The position numbers and the translations under genes are program-made. A DNA stretch of 64,000 bases from Kineosporia mesophila (GTDB lineage Bacteria > Actinomycetota > Actinomycetes > Actinomycetales > Kineosporiaceae). Of the stretch, positions 17,801-25,431 are shown piece after piece; position 1 is the stretch's first letter; the number at the start of each line of letters is the position of its first letter. The DNA is taken from the NCBI RefSeq assembly GCF_021129235.1, contig NZ_JAJOMA010000005.1:186001-250000 (forward strand). Direction: 5' to 3'. The notes beneath the pieces were generated by a model that worked only from the letters and a program-made list of their open reading frames with translations, ran no database searches and was not told where the DNA came from.

Positions 17801-20488
17801 ACCCACGTCCACCGGCTGAACGGATTCGGCCACCCGACGGTCTGCGCCTTCCGCCGGCCAAGCCGCTCCGACCGGGCACCCCGCCTCGGACTGTCCGATG
17901 AACTCCTCATCGTCCACCCGGGCGGCACGATCGCGCTCCCGGCGGGCGCGACGCTCACCCATCGGCCCGGACATCACCTCGAGCGCCCCGGAAGGTGTTA
18001 TCTCCGTCGCGCTCCCGGCCGACTCACCGAGCGTCGAACCGGCCGGGGCCTCGTCCTCGTCCTCCGGGTTCAGTGCCTCGTCGAGCGACTGACCGTCGCT
18101 CCAGTCGAAGGTGCCCGCGGTCGGAACCGACCGGCCGGGGGCGTCTTCCCTCTCGAAAGCGGTCGGGCCGAAGAACTGGTCGAGTGCGGAGACCTGGTCC
18201 CGCTCAGCGTTCTGATCCGCGACCGGATCACTGGTGAACTCGGCCTGGTACTCCCGCGGTTGCGGGGTGAACAGGCCGAACGGATCGTGCTGATACTCCG
18301 GCCGGCCGTCGGGCGACGGGACAGGCCGCTCCGGAGCGGGTTCCTCGGCCGCCGCCAGAGCAACAAAAACCGCTGATGCTGCTGGGTTTTCCGTTTCGTA
18401 GGAGGCTACCGGCACGTTCGGCGTGAACCATCGGTCAAAACCCTCGTCGGCCGGCTCGGGCACCGCCGCACCAGACGGCCTCCCCACGGCAGCACCGGCC
18501 TGCTGCCGGTCGGCCAGCCATGATTCCAGCCGCGTCCGTGGCCCCGCCGTCTCCGACTCGGCCGCCCTGCGGGCAACCGGGCTCTCGTCTTCTTCCTCGA
18601 GCGTGGCGATCCGCTCGCCGGCCACCTCGGCCAGGTCGGCCGTGGCCTCGATATCCTCGTCGGTGAACCAGCCCGGCCGGTCCGCGGTGAAGGCCAGCAC
18701 GGCCAGCACCTCGCGGGTGACGCTCGCGTGCCGCCCCGATCCCGCCGGCGCCGCACGTAGCAATGGAACCGCCAGCACCGCCGCCGCCGAACCGCAGCAC
18801 CCGGTGTTCAGCTCGGAACCACCGGTCGCAGAATCACTCTCCGGATCGATGGCGGCCACGTGCTGGATCAGCGCCGTCCCCCACGCCGCCCCGCAAGCGG
18901 TGTTCTCCAGCAGAACCTCAGACCCCAGCTCGACCGAGTCGTCACCGTAGGCCGCCGTCCAGATCAGCCGGTCGTCCACCACGCTCGCGATCCGCGTCGG
19001 GGCGTCCATCAGCAGACCGGCGTCACGCACCAGTTCCTCGAGCACCTCGGCCGAGGTCGGCCCGGCATCCGCGATCCGGTGGAGCGCAGCGTCCAGGGTC
19101 ACCGCGTCTTCCACCACGGGCAGCTCGTCAGCACTGGACGGCTCCGGGTCAGCGAACCCGTCGACTCTGGAAGCTTCGATGTCAGAAGACCATTCAGCAG
19201 CAGGGAAGGTCCGGCCGGCCGGACCCGATCCAGTCGTGGCGTGTGGCCGGTCCACACCCGGCAGCCCGGAGCCCAGTCCGGGGAGATCAGCTCCGGGGCC
19301 GGCGAGCGGCTCGTCACCCATCTCCGACCCTCGGCTGCGGCGACCACCTCCGCTCGGCGACGGCGCCCCGTCCCCCTGTTCGTGATCAGACGGCCCCCCG
19401 GCCTCCCGGGGGACTTCTGCCTGATCACGATCGAGAATCTGGTCAAGATTCGCAGTCATCGCGCCGGTCGCACCTGACCGCGCAGCAGCAGACAGTTCGC
19501 CGGGGCGGTGGCCCTCTCCGTTCGCCGGGAATGCTCCGAGCCCGGACTGGACAACTGGTGCGGGGTCAGGGCGCGCGGACGTCATCCGATCCTCGATGGG
19601 GACGGAAGAAAGCCCGAACGAGGAAGTTCCAGCCGCACCGGCCCCGGTCGCGCTGCCACCGCTGCCACTGCCACCGATGACGCCGTTGCCGACCGTCTCC
19701 GGGCCCGCATCAGCGGCGCCCCGACCATCCACGTCCCCAGCACCCCGCCCAGGGCGACCGACCTCCGCCGCCGAGCCGGTCGTCCTGAGGTGATCGTTCC
19801 CCTCCGTACCGACTTCGGCGTCGGACGGGCCTCCAGCCGATGACCCAGCCAACGACTGCCCCACCTGCCCCGATCCCCCGCGCGCCGGATCCCCACCCCG
19901 AGAACCGCCCCGGACCCCCGCGCGATGGTCGAACTCACCAGCCACATCCATCACGTCAGCAGCAGAGCCCCCGGGCGAATCGACATAGCTCTCCGCCGGA
20001 TCGGATGTGATGGCTGAACCATCCCGATCACCCTCGTCAGCAAGCACATTCGCAGGAGCTCCGACAGCCGGGTCGGCCTCGGACCGGGCCTGCCCCGAGG
20101 GGCCGAACTGGAGGCGATACTTGCTTCCCATCTCCAGACGTGGAGCAGACCGAGCGCTCCGCCGGCCCCCGGACCGTCCGCTCACCATCTCGGCCCAGGA
20201 CAGATCACCGGAACCCGGAGCAGCGTCACGACCGGCACCGGACGAGCCCTCAGCGGGCTGTTCGGTGTGCTCACGTCCAGCCTCCACCTCGGCTTCCCCT
20301 GCGGTCCGTGCGGCCCGGGTGACGAGATCGGCCTCGGTCGTCACGCCTTCATCGGCAGACCCGTCCGGCTCGACGGTCCTCGGAAGGAGAGAGCGCAGGG
20401 CAGGGCCAGGATCGGCATCGACAGAACGTTGCCGGTTGCCGCGTTGCCTTCCGGCGCCCTTGGCACCACCGCCATGCAGGAGCGTCAT
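14879..20488 (-). CDS. Giant GAF-PAS-PAS-GGDEF-EAL protein
   Basis: A 1869-residue protein of cyclic-di-GMP metabolism. The ATG at 20488 has GGAGGGGGC upstream. Roughly residues 1-470 are low-complexity (Gly, Ser, Ala, Asp, Glu, Arg). A GAF-like domain lies near 475-640, then another disordered stretch to about 1150, two PAS domains (near 1175 and 1305, each WxW-rich), a GGDEF domain (DPVTGLGNRASYERRL, active loop SGDEF near 1500) and an EAL domain (GAEALVR near 1635, DDFGSGRSGL). The SGDEF variant is compatible with activity but not proof of it. No membrane helix is visible. The N-terminal region also encodes one copy of the GTGATCA palindrome. Downstream domains are secure; use of the full N-terminal extension is less so. 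Confidence 0.88.
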   Translation of the reverse strand: MTLLHGGGAKGAGRQRGNRQRSVDADPGPALRSLLPRTVEPDGSADEGVTTEADLVTRAARTAGEAEVEAGREHTEQPAEGSSGAGRDAAPGSGDLSWAEMVSGRSGGRRSARSAPRLEMGSKYRLQFGPSGQARSEADPAVGAPANVLADEGDRDGSAITSDPAESYVDSPGGSAADVMDVAGEFDHRAGVRGGSRGGDPARGGSGQVGQSLAGSSAGGPSDAEVGTEGNDHLRTTGSAAEVGRPGRGAGDVDGRGAADAGPETVGNGVIGGSGSGGSATGAGAAGTSSFGLSSVPIEDRMTSARPDPAPVVQSGLGAFPANGEGHRPGELSAAARSGATGAMTANLDQILDRDQAEVPREAGGPSDHEQGDGAPSPSGGGRRSRGSEMGDEPLAGPGADLPGLGSGLPGVDRPHATTGSGPAGRTFPAAEWSSDIEASRVDGFADPEPSSADELPVVEDAVTLDAALHRIADAGPTSAEVLEELVRDAGLLMDAPTRIASVVDDRLIWTAAYGDDSVELGSEVLLENTACGAAWGTALIQHVAAIDPESDSATGGSELNTGCCGSAAAVLAVPLLRAAPAGSGRHASVTREVLAVLAFTADRPGWFTDEDIEATADLAEVAGERIATLEEEDESPVARRAAESETAGPRTRLESWLADRQQAGAAVGRPSGAAVPEPADEGFDRWFTPNVPVASYETENPAASAVFVALAAAEEPAPERPVPSPDGRPEYQHDPFGLFTPQPREYQAEFTSDPVADQNAERDQVSALDQFFGPTAFEREDAPGRSVPTAGTFDWSDGQSLDEALNPEDEDEAPAGSTLGESAGSATEITPSGALEVMSGPMGERRARRERDRAARVDDEEFIGQSEAGCPVGAAWPAEGADRRVAESVQPVDVGRHDAPEAERPVVSESQSESQEQSSIGQWVEAPRRSMARRAAEGRQQRESQQSSGTGQQSDTGSWMSADGQSEAGQQVEPDAAATGSVSRVGQTGSFSPVAQASSSDYLTSTGTGQFEAVGIDTGSLVAETTETTEFTETGTEALEAEDDEAPDEIWVRDQALDLDTGTAGNGEPGWAGQNTGRNIAPTAMHARLAEMRGTPRVVNRVNGSPELRQDLGLELLTPPHGSQIPATTGGRANGPAFFGGSLPVDDRRVPGARNRGERPPSGSALSISMPSADSMGLWQWDAVTNAVAWSSPVARLLGMPADVELDLGTIRSVLAGADRGRFDVAVQAIVSGRGVAGALRLRTRDGQAKHAYAWSEVRRDDEGNLLGAWGGVVDITAFERDADVLRSGLAGLRAAQELAGLATWEWRPETAELIWSDEMYRLVGVPAENFDPDLDRWQAFVHPDDLDRARRVDVDLDPQGSEDECVETFRLIGTGGEIRHVQSWATPGRAPDGTITAVYGATIDVTRQVRDRIELERVAATDPVTGLGNRASYERRLQLLLRATGPTPGAAENALSVVLLDLDRFKVVNDSLGHETGDRLLIEVARRLVAVVPDGSLIARMSGDEFVVVVPAGWSQARVVGLAQTMLEALRAPYVLPGSGEVLICPGSAGIASNRGRPGSTGADLLREADIALHQAKDAGRDGYAVFDEALREGVRERRRTEQRLRMALADRGLMLEYQPIINLSTNRIIGAEALVRLQDPQGGEQLLEPGKFLDIAEKTGLIVDVDTWVINEVIAQLRSWSENAEDLRAADARIGDQTGRGQVTPPWLAINLSARSTEHPGLAFHLIDAVRRGDFGPEKLKVELTEQAFANVDPAVDSALKELISAGIGVGIDDFGSGRSGLAGLQRYSFDFMKIDRSFVTPVGEDSRADAVVTAIVDLAHAHGMRVIAEGVESGRQARRLREIGCDYAQGYHFGRPGDVSRIIRG
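19380..19430. repeat. GTGATCA palindromic element inside a coding sequence (copy 3)
   Basis: An imperfect inverted repeat with ends TCGTGATCAG and CTGATCACGA and a centre CCCCCCGGCCTCCCGGGGG. It has the same termini as the intergenic copies at 2974, 5117 and 62286, but lies within the disordered N-terminal part of the GGDEF/EAL gene and is read through in frame. Insertion into a tolerant linker is the simplest explanation. Confidence 0.7.
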
Positions 20489-20947
20489 GCCCCCTCCTTC
20501 CCGCATCCCGCGATCCGACCTCAAACACGGATCGTGTTCTTTCAAGTGTGGAGAGTAGTCGGTATCCCCTTCTCGGCGCACCTGATCAGGACCCTGTGCA
20601 AGCACCCCGCGACCGCCCCACACGACCCAACGACCACTTGTCCCCCTCCTCTGGGACGACCGGTAAGAGGTTCGAGCACAACAGTTTCCGTTGGGCGACA
20701 AATCCGGCAGGCCAGCGGATAGCACCCTGGGCAAAACGCACCGAACCCCGCGTTCCGGCCGTCCGGCACTACCGGCCGGGACGGGAACACGGGGCGATGC
20801 TGTTTACGGAACGTTGCTGAAGGGGTAATGCGAGGTGGGTCGGCCGAACGTCTCACTCAAGCCATCGGGCACTCGGCGGCAGGCACACCGCCGGTTCGGA
20901 CCTTGCGCACATCGGATCCGTGCGCCGAAAGACCTGACAAGGATGCG
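20489..20947. other. Intergenic region between GGDEF/EAL and DrrB-like genes
   Basis: About 460 bases separate the start of the GGDEF/EAL gene from the stop of the ABC permease; both are on the minus strand. I see no convincing gene: open frames here lack the codon bias of the neighbours. The stretch must hold the promoter and leader of the giant gene. I looked for a cyclic-di-GMP riboswitch because of the downstream gene and saw no recognisable conserved core. Confidence 0.5.
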
Positions 20948-21736
20948 TCAGGCACGACGAGGACGGGCGTAGACACGCCGGGACCAGGCGTATCCGATCG
21001 CTGTCAGCACGACGCACCAACCCGCCGCGACCGCGGCGGTCCCCGCCCCGAGGTCGGTGCCGAGCATCAGAGCGCGCAGAGTGTCCATGATCGGCGTGAA
21101 CGGCTGATTCTCGGCGAACCCGGCCAGCGGGCCGGGCATCGAGTCGGTGGGCACGAAACCGCTGCCCAGGAAGGGAAGAACGGTCAACGGGGCGGAGAAG
21201 TTGCTCGCGGTCTCCACCGAGCGTGCGATCAGGCCACCGGCGACAGCCAGCCAGGCAATGGCCAGCGACAGGCCGAGCAGCAGGGCCAGCGTGCCGAGCC
21301 AGCCGAGAAGACCTGCCTCCGGCCGGAACCCGATGATCAGGCCGACCACGATCACGACGGCCAGCGAGATCAGGCTCTGCAGGACGGAGGCCAGGGCGTG
21401 ACCGGTGAGCACGGAACCGGGCGAGATCGACAGGGTGCGGAACCGGGCCATGATGCCGGTGGTCATGTCCTGGGTGACGCCGGTCGAGGTGCCGGCCGCG
21501 ACCAGGCTGATGGTCATGAGCAGGATCCCGGGCATGACGTAGTTGGTGTAGTCGCTCCGATCGCCGGTGGCCCCCGCACTCAGCCCTGCGCCGAGCGTGC
21601 CACCGAAGACGAACACGAACAGCAGCAGGAAGACGAGCGGAACCGCGAGCACGATCACCGTCAGCTCGGGGTATCGCGACAGACGCCGGGTCTGCCGGGT
21701 GAACATGGTGACGGAGTCGGTGATCGCGGTACTCAT
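20948..21736 (-). CDS. ABC-2 type transporter permease (DrrB-like)
   Basis: A 262-residue permease with about six membrane helices, including VIVLAVPLVFLLLFVFVFGG near the N-terminus and the NFSAPLTVLPFLGSGFVPTD segment typical of DrrB/NodJ-type ABC-2 permeases. Its ATG overlaps the ATPase stop by four bases, so the pair is translationally coupled. Family members export drugs, lipids or polysaccharides; the substrate cannot be told from sequence. Confidence 0.93.
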   Translation of the reverse strand: MSTAITDSVTMFTRQTRRLSRYPELTVIVLAVPLVFLLLFVFVFGGTLGAGLSAGATGDRSDYTNYVMPGILLMTISLVAAGTSTGVTQDMTTGIMARFRTLSISPGSVLTGHALASVLQSLISLAVVIVVGLIIGFRPEAGLLGWLGTLALLLGLSLAIAWLAVAGGLIARSVETASNFSAPLTVLPFLGSGFVPTDSMPGPLAGFAENQPFTPIMDTLRALMLGTDLGAGTAAVAAGWCVVLTAIGYAWSRRVYARPRRA

Positions 21737-22728
21737 CTCGATGCCTCCTGCTTCCGGTCGTTCTGTGGACGCCCGGTGAGGGCGAGGAACACGTCATCCA
21801 GATCGGGGGTGTGCAGCACGATGTCGTCCACCGGAATCCGTTCGGAGTCGAGAAGATTCAGGAGACTCCGAACCTGGGGGACGTCCGCGGGCCCGACCAC
21901 GTCGAGGCTCAGCTCTTCGGGCCGGGCGGCCGTGTGGTCCAGGAGGAGCTCGGCCCGCCCCAGCGCCTGGGCGTCGGCGAACCGCAGGGTGATGCGCCCG
22001 CCCGGGATGAGCCGCTTGAGCTCGGCCTCGGTACCCTGCGCCACGATCCGCCCGCCGTCGAGCAGGGCGATCCGGTCGGCGAGCTGATCGGCCTCCTCCA
22101 GGTACTGGGTGGTGAGCAGCACCGTGACCCCGCCCGCGACCAACTCGCGGACGACGTCCCACATCTCCCGTCGGCTGCGGGGATCCAGCCCGGTGGTGGG
22201 TTCGTCGAGGAAGACCACGTCGGGCCGGCCCATGAGACCCATCGCCAGGTCGAGCCGGCGCCGCATGCCACCGGAGTAGGTGGTGGGAAGTTTGCCGCCG
22301 ACCTCGGTGAGACCGAACTGCGCCAGCAGGGTCTCGCTGCGGCGCCGGGTCTCGGCCCGGTCCAGATGATGCAGACGCCCCATCAGCACGAGGTTCTCGG
22401 AGCCGGTGAGCAGGTCGTCGATCGCGGCGAACTGACCGGTGACGCCGATCGCCGCACGCACCCGCGCCGGTTCGGCGGCCAGATCGTGCCCGGCGATCCG
22501 GACGGTACCGGAGTCGGGGGCCAGCAGGGTGGAAAGGATGTTCACGGTGGTGGTCTTGCCGGCGCCGTTCGGGCCGAGCAGGGCGAAGACGGTGCCCCTC
22601 GGCACGGCGAGGTCGATGCCGTCGAGCACCGTGTGATCGCCGAACTTCTTGCACAGATTGCGGACGTCGATCGCGAGTTCGCCGGGACGTCCGGTTCTCG
22701 GGGCGGAGGGAACGGGTGGAACGGTCAT
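21733..22728 (-). CDS. ABC transporter ATP-binding protein (DrrA-like)
   Basis: A 331-residue ATPase. The ATG at 22728 is preceded by GAGGAGCGCACC. It has Walker A GPNGAGKTTT, signature YSGGMRRRLDLAMGL, Walker B VVFLDEPTTGLDPRSR and the switch His region TTQYLEEADQLADRIA. The C-terminal accessory domain of about 90 residues is that of daunorubicin-resistance ATPases. It lies 34 bases after the DUF4097 gene and overlaps the permease, completing a regulator-DUF4097-ATPase-permease cassette. Confidence 0.94.
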   Translation of the reverse strand: MTVPPVPSAPRTGRPGELAIDVRNLCKKFGDHTVLDGIDLAVPRGTVFALLGPNGAGKTTTVNILSTLLAPDSGTVRIAGHDLAAEPARVRAAIGVTGQFAAIDDLLTGSENLVLMGRLHHLDRAETRRRSETLLAQFGLTEVGGKLPTTYSGGMRRRLDLAMGLMGRPDVVFLDEPTTGLDPRSRREMWDVVRELVAGGVTVLLTTQYLEEADQLADRIALLDGGRIVAQGTEAELKRLIPGGRITLRFADAQALGRAELLLDHTAARPEELSLDVVGPADVPQVRSLLNLLDSERIPVDDIVLHTPDLDDVFLALTGRPQNDRKQEASR

Positions 22729-22762
22729 GGTGCGCTCCTCGTTCGCTGGTTCCAGTGGGTGT

Positions 22763-23617
22763 TCAGGCCCGGCGCAACACGATGTCGCCGTACCCGGTGC
22801 TCGCGTGGATCTCGACGGTGAGCTCGGAATCGCCCGGTCCGTCGGCGTCTTCAAGAGTGCTACGTACCACTCCCTGACGGGCGTTGACGTCGAGCCAGGC
22901 GGCCGTACCGTGGGCGATGCCGATCTCCAGCTGCCCGTACGAGGTGCTGGCGGTGATCCGGCCGCTGCTCACCGAGCCCAGCCGCACGTCGCCGGCCGAG
23001 GTCCGGGCCTCGACACCGGCCCGGGCCCGCTGCACCCTGACATCCCCGGCCGAGGTGGAAAGCCTGGCCAATCCCTGGCTTTCCTCGACCTTGACGTCAC
23101 CGGCCGAGGTCTTGGCCGTCAACTCGCCCTGAACCTGGCCGACCGCGACCGATCCGGCCGAGGTCCGCAGGTCGGCGGTTCCCCGCACCGAGGTCACCCG
23201 GACATCGCCCATCCCGGTCTTCGCCCGGATGTCGGCGACGGCCTCCAGGTCGACGTCACCCATCCCGGTGCTGAGGTCGACGTCGCCGAGCAGTCCTTCC
23301 GAGTTGACGTCACCCCATCCCCGCATCTCCAGCTTCGATCCGGCCGGCAGGGTGAGCACCACGTCGACCCGTTCCGAAGAGCCGAAAAGGTTCTTCAGAC
23401 GGGCCTTGGTGCTGCGCGGGGAGCGGAGGGTGAGCCGGCCCCCGACCAGCGCGACGCTGGTGTTGCGGGCATGCTCGACGTCGACCGAACGGCTGGGGTT
23501 GTGCGGGCTCACCTCGACCGTGGTGCTGGTCCCGCCCTCGACGGCGTGCACCCTGAGGGAGATGCCGCCGATGTCGATCAGGGCGTGAATGGGCTCGGGA
23601 GTGCTGAATGCGGGCAT
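22763..23617 (-). CDS. DUF4097-family beta-repeat protein
   Basis: A 284-residue protein made largely of short beta-strand repeats around the motif TSAGDV (KTSAGDVKV, STSAGDVRV, RTSAGDVRL), expected to form an elongated beta-helix-like fold. DUF4097 proteins often sit next to ABC transporters or membrane stress genes; biochemical function is unknown. There is no signal peptide, so it is probably cytoplasmic. It lies 71 bases after the RHH gene and 34 before the ATPase, same strand, and is likely co-transcribed with both. Confidence 0.9.
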   Translation of the reverse strand: MPAFSTPEPIHALIDIGGISLRVHAVEGGTSTTVEVSPHNPSRSVDVEHARNTSVALVGGRLTLRSPRSTKARLKNLFGSSERVDVVLTLPAGSKLEMRGWGDVNSEGLLGDVDLSTGMGDVDLEAVADIRAKTGMGDVRVTSVRGTADLRTSAGSVAVGQVQGELTAKTSAGDVKVEESQGLARLSTSAGDVRVQRARAGVEARTSAGDVRLGSVSSGRITASTSYGQLEIGIAHGTAAWLDVNARQGVVRSTLEDADGPGDSELTVEIHASTGYGDIVLRRA

Positions 23618-23688
23618 GACAACTCCAGGTGAGGGCGGTGCGGGAGTAAAAGTGGTGCGGGACGGCCGTTACGGCCGTGAAGAAGAGG

Positions 23689-24210
23689 TCAGCGGACCCA
23701 GCCGGAGCGCCGCTGACCCAGGACGGCCACGGGCGGGGTCGCAGCCGGCGGGGCGGCCGGCGGGACCGGTGGGGCATCGACCAGCGACGCGATCGAGCGC
23801 ACCAGCCAGGCGTTCACGGAGAGCCCGGACGCCGAGGCGGCCTCCTCGACGCGGGACTTCAGACGTTCGGGCAGGCGCAGGCTGAGCCGGGCGGTACCAC
23901 CGTCGTCCTCCGGCTCGTCCGTCACGTTCTGCGGAGCCGGCGCGATCGGCTGAGCCGCCGGCTGAACGGCCGGGGGTGTGACGGCGAACTGCACCTCCCG
24001 GCCGAGCAGGCGAACCTCGACCGAGCCGGGGCTCAGGTTCTCGGTGATCTCCCCGGCCGCCTCGACCAGCGCGTCGAGCAACACGAGCCGGATCGAGGAG
24101 TCGAGCGCATTGGCCATGTGCTCGGCGACGGCCAGGGCCTCTTCGCCGCCCACCTCTCCGGCGGCGTACAGATCCCGGTGGAGGCGAGCGGTGTATGCGG
24201 TGACGTCCAT
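23689..24210 (-). CDS. RHH/HicB-type DNA-binding regulator
   Basis: A 173-residue protein whose C-terminal half carries the ribbon-helix-helix pattern ARLSLRLPERLKSRVEEAAS followed by SGLSVNAWLVRSIASL, as in Arc/HicB-type repressors and antitoxins. The N-terminal half (about 80 residues, helical then beta) is conserved in copies that precede DUF4097 genes. No toxin gene is adjacent, so regulation of the DUF4097-DrrAB operon is more likely than a toxin-antitoxin role. Several TGACG(C/T)CA sites lie just upstream (see 24222). ATG codons at 24219 and 24210 are both possible. Confidence 0.82.
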   Translation of the reverse strand: MDVTAYTARLHRDLYAAGEVGGEEALAVAEHMANALDSSIRLVLLDALVEAAGEITENLSPGSVEVRLLGREVQFAVTPPAVQPAAQPIAPAPQNVTDEPEDDGGTARLSLRLPERLKSRVEEAASASGLSVNAWLVRSIASLVDAPPVPPAAPPAATPPVAVLGQRRSGWVR

Positions 24211-24221
24211 GTGCATCATGA

Positions 24222-24284
24222 TGACGCCACAATGACGTCACTGTCCAGCGAATTGGCGCCATGGGTGGCAACATCTTGGCGTCA
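24222..24284. promoter_or_regulatory. Candidate operator cluster TGACGYCA
   Basis: Upstream of the RHH gene lie TGACGCCA (24222), TGACGTCA (24233, 11 bases on) and the inverted form TGGCGTCA (24277). Direct repeats at an 11-base pitch suit RHH dimers, which bind side by side on one DNA face. Autoregulation is inference from position. Confidence 0.45.
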
Positions 24285-24309
24285 CTGCACTTGACCAGGC
24301 AAAACGCAA

Positions 24310-24355
24310 TTGGGGTAACCCCGTGGGCGCCGAGACGGCGCCGGGGTCACCCCAA
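24310..24355 (-). terminator. Hairpin downstream of the DUF1540 gene
   Basis: Nested inverted repeats TTGGGGT / ACCCCAA and GGCGCCG / CGGCGCC lie just after the DUF1540 stop codon in its direction of transcription. There is no clear T-run, as is common in high-GC actinobacteria. Confidence 0.6.
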
Positions 24356-24386
24356 TACGAGCGCGCCCGGAGGCGCGGCAGTGACG

Positions 24387-24680
24387 TCAGGCGGGCTGAT
24401 AGGTGAGGCAGTTGGCGCCGGCGCTGCCGGTACCCGCGCCGATGCGCACGCCGGTGGCCGAGCACTCCAGGTTGTTGTTGAACGAGCAGTCGGCGCGCTG
24501 GCAGGCCCCCACCTGAGCGACCACCTTGTCGAGGCCACCCTTGCGCGCCAGCGGGATGAACGTGCCGCAGTCGGCACTGCCGTCGCTCCCGGCCACCGTG
24601 ATGGCGAAGGCGTGACAACCGTCGTGGTTGTAGCCGCAACCGTCGACCGAGCACTCACTCACTGCGGGCATGGTGGTCAT
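24387..24680 (-). CDS. Small Cys-rich DUF1540 protein
   Basis: A 97-residue protein with two DUF1540 modules: CSVDGCGYNHDGCHAFAITV near the N-terminus and CQRADCSFNNNLECSATGVR near residue 60. Each has spaced cysteines suited to metal or cluster binding. The family is widespread and uncharacterised. The ATG at 24680 was chosen over an upstream start at 24716 because the Cys module begins soon after it and AAGAAG lies upstream. Two metal-box-like palindromes stand about 90-130 bases upstream, suggesting iron- or metal-responsive control. Confidence 0.85.
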   Translation of the reverse strand: MTTMPAVSECSVDGCGYNHDGCHAFAITVAGSDGSADCGTFIPLARKGGLDKVVAQVGACQRADCSFNNNLECSATGVRIGAGTGSAGANCLTYQPA

Positions 24681-25062
24681 GACCAACTTCTTTCGTTCAG
24701 GCGTTCTCCCGGACACTGCTTAACCGAAGATGACCAGATAATTCTCCGCCCCGCAATCCAGGAATTACCCAGGCAAACCTTGCCTCAGTCGAGTTAGGCA
24801 AGGTTCGCCTACATTCCAGATAAATCCATCACCGCAGGTCAGCTGGCCTAAAAGATATACACAAGCACCCACGTCCATTATTCAATCCGGGCATTACCGA
24901 CCATTGCCGGGCCGAAAGAACCGGAAATTCGTATCCTTCGGCGCGGCGATCCGACAACCTCCCGGTGAAAGAGAAAGGCCAGCCTTACCTGATCATTGGC
25001 ACCGGTCACATGACCTGTGAGGTCATCGCCGGGCGGCCCTGCGGACACCTGGCGTCGTCCGC
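24681..25062. other. AT-richer intergenic region between DUF1540 and DUF1330 genes
   Basis: About 380 bases between divergent genes, clearly less GC-rich than the rest of the window from 24740 to 24930. It holds the paired metal-box-like palindromes described separately and presumably promoters in both directions. I found no gene in it. Confidence 0.6.
24769..24812. promoter_or_regulatory. Paired DtxR/IdeR-like iron boxes
   Basis: Two 19-bp sites with half-sites spaced as in DtxR/IdeR operators: CCAGGCAAACCTTGCCTCA (24769-24787) and TTAGGCAAGGTTCGCCTAC (24794-24812). The second keeps TTAGG-9-CCTAC. The two are also near-perfect inverted copies of each other (14 of 15 core bases), so a hairpin is the alternative reading. 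They lie upstream of the DUF1540 gene. Confidence 0.5.
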
Positions 25063-25409
25063 ATGACCGCTTACGCCATCGCCCATCTCACCCACGTCAT
25101 CGTGAACGACGAGGTGATCGAATATCTGCGCCGCATCGACAGCACGCTCGAACCGTTCGGGGCCAGTTCCTGGTGCACGGCGCACAGGTGCACGAACTGG
25201 AAGAGACCCGGCCGGGAGACGTCGTGGTGATCTCGTTCCCGAGTCTGCCGGCGGCCCAGGACCGGTACGACTCGCCCGCCTACCGATCCATCCTGCCGTT
25301 GCGCACCCGGAACAGCTCGGGCTCGGTGATCCTGGTCGACGGCGTCACCCGGCCCCACGCCGCCACCGACATCCTGAGCCCGGCCACCCGCCCGGCCGCC
25401 GGGGCCTGA
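25063..25409 (+). pseudogene. Frameshifted DUF1330 gene
   Basis: The reading frame starting MTAYAIAHLTHVIVNDEVIE and continuing to LEPFGA is a typical DUF1330 N-terminus. The rest of the family (QFLVHGAQVHELEETRPGDV, then YDSPAYRSILPLRTRNSSGS and VILVDGV) continues in another frame. The break falls near 25160-25168 at TTCGGGGCCAGTTC, where one missing base would restore a single protein of about 115 residues. Either the gene is broken or the assembly has a one-base error in a G-run. DUF1330 proteins are small dimeric ferredoxin-fold proteins of unknown function. Confidence 0.8.
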
Positions 25410-25431
25410 AGACTCTGGCTATCCTGAACGC

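Noticed and set aside
20489-20947. Possible cyclic-di-GMP riboswitch before the GGDEF/EAL gene
   Set aside because: No conserved GEMM-I or GEMM-II core could be recognised in either strand.
23689-24210. HicB-type antitoxin of a toxin-antitoxin pair
   Set aside because: No HicA or other toxin-sized gene is adjacent; the neighbours are DUF4097 and a transporter.
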